A DNA stretch of 25,369 nucleotides from an uncultured Eubacteriales bacterium (GTDB lineage Bacteria > Bacillota > Clostridia > Oscillospirales > Oscillospiraceae). Every line of letters starts with the position of its first letter. The first letter of the stretch is position 1. The position numbers were made by a program, and so were the translations under genes. This document shows positions 25,101 through 25,369 of the stretch, in pieces. The notes beneath the pieces are model-generated. The model was not told where the DNA came from, ran no database searches, and saw only the letters and a program-made list of their open reading frames with translations. The stretch covers positions 1-25,369 of the forward strand of contig UQZA01000034.1 in NCBI GenBank assembly GCA_900545515.1, written 5' to 3'.

Positions 25101-25369
25101 CAAAATGACCCACGGCGCCGTTACCGCCGACCCGGTAGAGGCAACCAAGGGCACCCTGGTGACTCTGACGGTTCTCCCGGAGGAAGGGTATGCCCTGAAG
25201 GAGGGCTCCCTGAAGGTCAATGGCACGGCGATTGAGGGCGCCACCTTCACCATGCCCGATGAGGACGTGGTGATCACCGCAGAGTTCGTAAGCGAGGCCG
25301 AGGACCTTCTGGCCGCCGCCGAGGCTGCCAAGAGGGCCGCAGAGGACGCGCAGAAGAAGGCGGAGGAAG
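19114..25369 (+). CDS. Giant S8 subtilase with PA, Big2-like and beta-helix-like repeats, partial
   Basis: The open frame runs from the ATG at 19114 (AGAAAGGAGA eight bases upstream) to the right edge: at least 2085 residues, C terminus missing. Signal peptide 1-29 (GALAA); I9-like propeptide about 70-165; catalytic Asp200 (ILDTGLD), His267 (GHGTHVAG), oxyanion Asn361 (SAGNEG); PA domain about 420-535; Ser582 (SGTSMASP); Fn3-like domain about 660-800; Big2-like about 1064-1150. Then come about seven units alternating (A/C)(A/C)IGxG with (I/V)xINGG (about 1310-1555), which look like beta-helix rungs. Next are three units of about 80 residues with a GY.LP..(I/V).VT motif (about 1650-1905), a Big-like domain, an InlB/Flg_new-like repeat (about 1990-2060), and the start of an Ala/Lys/Glu helix. 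It is a lactocepin-like secreted protease, probably wall-attached by a part outside the window. Confidence 0.95.
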   Translation, partial: MKHPWKRSLACLVALLLMLQLLPTGALAAGRDPGGRVAQVEAADASTQLLTNPLTDGEPEAQIALDQEVTFLVELEEAPLISYLGKGYASTQALLSEKTQARNVVDQAQAKVRQAFQSVDGLKIVDTYSLLLNGFSVSAPFGQMEAIAAIPGVRTVEVAQTYAAPKPPVASAEPNMHSSGGVIHVSRDYTGAGMLVGILDTGLDVDHEAFATAPAVQAMTKADVQTAMENLNLNAKGDLDQIYVSGKVPFSYDYADGDADVNDVEGHGTHVAGTVAANCSALTGMAPDAQLAIFKVFSDTESGTGDVWILPALEDAVKLGVDVINMSLGMACGFSSENQVMDRVYSRVEDAGIVLMVSAGNEGTSTGNQHYGDRSLAANPDSATVGSPSTYDAALSVASVENVKKYVSYFQVGDLRITYADPNAGAAFTSLNGTYNYVAVPGYGAEADYEGLDLRGKIALVMRGSIAFTEKEAAAAKAGAVAMVVYDNAPGSLSNMQVNGVIPSCFITLEDGTKMKTESQKALTVTPDLSDFMDNEEAGQMSVFSSWGPAPDLSLKPEITAPGGHIYSSLPDGGYGDSSGTSMASPHMAGIAAGVLQRVKATDVFQNLSTYRQGELVDALLMSTAVPLRDPDGMLYSPRSQGAGLANMEAAVATLGYLTNINGKPAKGELGSSGEGSYRYSFYVHNFGDKPQSYQLNTSVLVPGIYEEDGVQFMADQDRPLTQEEYTLTYSGNVEHGKVTVPAGGRARVTVQIDLTETGKGNLDVFPNGIYVEGFIGLEALNNGGVDLSAPFLGFYGDWYQAPVLEPTAYDGQTPMTDSTKLGLFNYEDGNGFLLGMNAKTGQYEKKYLMISSDYCMSNGVSAMVYQLRNAKQLRFSVTRDDTGEEYYSHTIQNAGKSIWYPAYNLFYYNADSTMWNMTCSYEDGLISRVPDGAYTYQVEAWGEGAGEEDVQAFSLPLVIDSEDPRVLGYEAVEEDGKLFLDVELSDNNFVMAAQLVDETEQNALSEGVMLEGNQPGETVKLRFDLTYAQQLGAVRGRLYMLDYAYNEAFSDVVSLELGGFQPESVTVDPSQGTALVGHVWNLEAIVRPEEYLTPEQRQVTWSVSDESIATITQDGVLTGMAEGSVLVTATAYNGVTGSTWFSFFQSQEPEYTLIPDTDSYTITENGLYQLPLTQSSSYIHITVDPSVTKVTLRGDPDITYKDLKVYCPGQVTLNLQDVHISLELASSQHRVDDGRQWQYYGAIHFEARGNVLYIEGENSILRDPSKADGVAAICVRAKGSEIDSSVIFHGTGSMTIDGVNTTGYSTFYAAAIGGRQGERTGDMTFNGGTWTVRNNGFGACIGSGTSSGSQYDSTLYTSKIEINGGTFELETSHTGTEIGACIGTGSSSYNGVEVVINGGSIRATSWYGGAAIGSGMYGHSSSYAWGPPAEISHPTTVTINGGTVYAYSKYHEDASAKSPGAAIGSGYRAGTYVPVVINGGWIYAETNTFSAAIGNGDSDKYGTSKVEINGGLVTAATTAEGAAIGGGGQTSASTASAAGIVTIHGGSVKATSTGTGDGVGNSAGSEDAVHIWNQDSVPVYEVPIPSAGCEQIVVTGLKTFQMSGDHPDDENHYLYLPVGTYSVRVYYPDYSNIRYEVVVTTEGVTVQEYGFVQTYQVTANLTGLTANVPESVEAGKPLSFTLAPEKGYGLPAAIQVTMGGQNLLAYQYAYDQETGLFLLEHVTGDVVVTAEGISGIQTFAVKAELRHMTYEGPDYVSVGKTATGTLIPDDGYQLPTAISVTMGGQATENFTYDPSTGSVAVPQVTGDLMISGDGVLIGGRTITYELAHLSHNGPTEYVSGQDLVLYLTPEEGYLLPETVSVTGDQAVIRFTYNPDTGCLSILNATGNLIIQAQARSTAAAEVAIAIDPTELTVDNKPGQKGQFTAIVTGTDDMTVTWSVDGNTSEETRVENGQLFLGGNETATIMTVTATSHADPTKSASATVYVVEAKYTITIGKMTHGAVTADPVEATKGTLVTLTVLPEEGYALKEGSLKVNGTAIEGATFTMPDEDVVITAEFVSEAEDLLAAAEAAKRAAEDAQKKAEE

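Noticed and set aside
22066..25113. 1015-codon minus-strand frame inside the second subtilase
   Set aside because: Long only because the sense gene avoids certain codons; no signal, no family, and the sense strand has intact domains throughout.

Overview
The window reads as a chromosomal segment of a GC-rich, Gram-positive gut Clostridia-type bacterium, most likely of the Oscillospiraceae (Flavonifractor/Oscillibacter-like). The grounds are the PSP1 (RicT/YaaT-like) and holB pair, lipoprotein signals of the ...LSLxAGC type, a subtilase carrying SLH domains, strong A/G-rich Shine-Dalgarno sites, frequent GTG starts and consensus sigma-A promoters. The genus is an inference. No tRNA, rRNA, CRISPR array, insertion sequence or prophage gene was recognised.

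Left part (1-4000). A leftward holB-PSP1 operon runs off the left edge. The PSP1 frame continues without a stop into a tail that looks like the start of an RluA-type pseudouridine synthase. Divergent to it is a rightward pair of lipoprotein genes: a small acidic one and a BMP-family substrate-binding protein. The pair is closed by a bidirectional terminator.

Middle (4000-7375). A tightly overlapping leftward operon encodes an AbrB-type regulator, a DrrA-like ABC ATPase and an ABC-2 permease. It has a consensus promoter with a palindrome at the predicted start site. Next comes a leftward gene for a 358-residue protein with a C-terminal ArsR-like winged helix. A repeat-containing intergenic region follows.

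Surface and export part (7376-25369). A leftward 1536-residue subtilase with three SLH domains is followed by leftward typA/bipA. Divergent from typA is a rightward LolD/MacB-like ATPase, overlapping an FtsX-type permease with a very long, apparently hairpin-shaped coiled coil. The window ends inside a second, giant rightward subtilase of more than 2085 residues, which carries beta-helix-like repeats. The two subtilases share the lactocepin/C5a-peptidase architecture (propeptide, split catalytic domain with PA insert, Fn3-like domain) and probably degrade proteins at or outside the cell surface.

The least explained item is a diverged noncoding repeat present twice, at about 7043-7270 and 18675-18920, in the intergenic regions next to the two subtilases. 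It contains a motif that reads DEER(R/Q)..L. The second copy has a long inverted repeat, so the motif is encoded on both strands, and one strand gives a 26-codon ORF with its own ribosome binding site inside a small hairpin.
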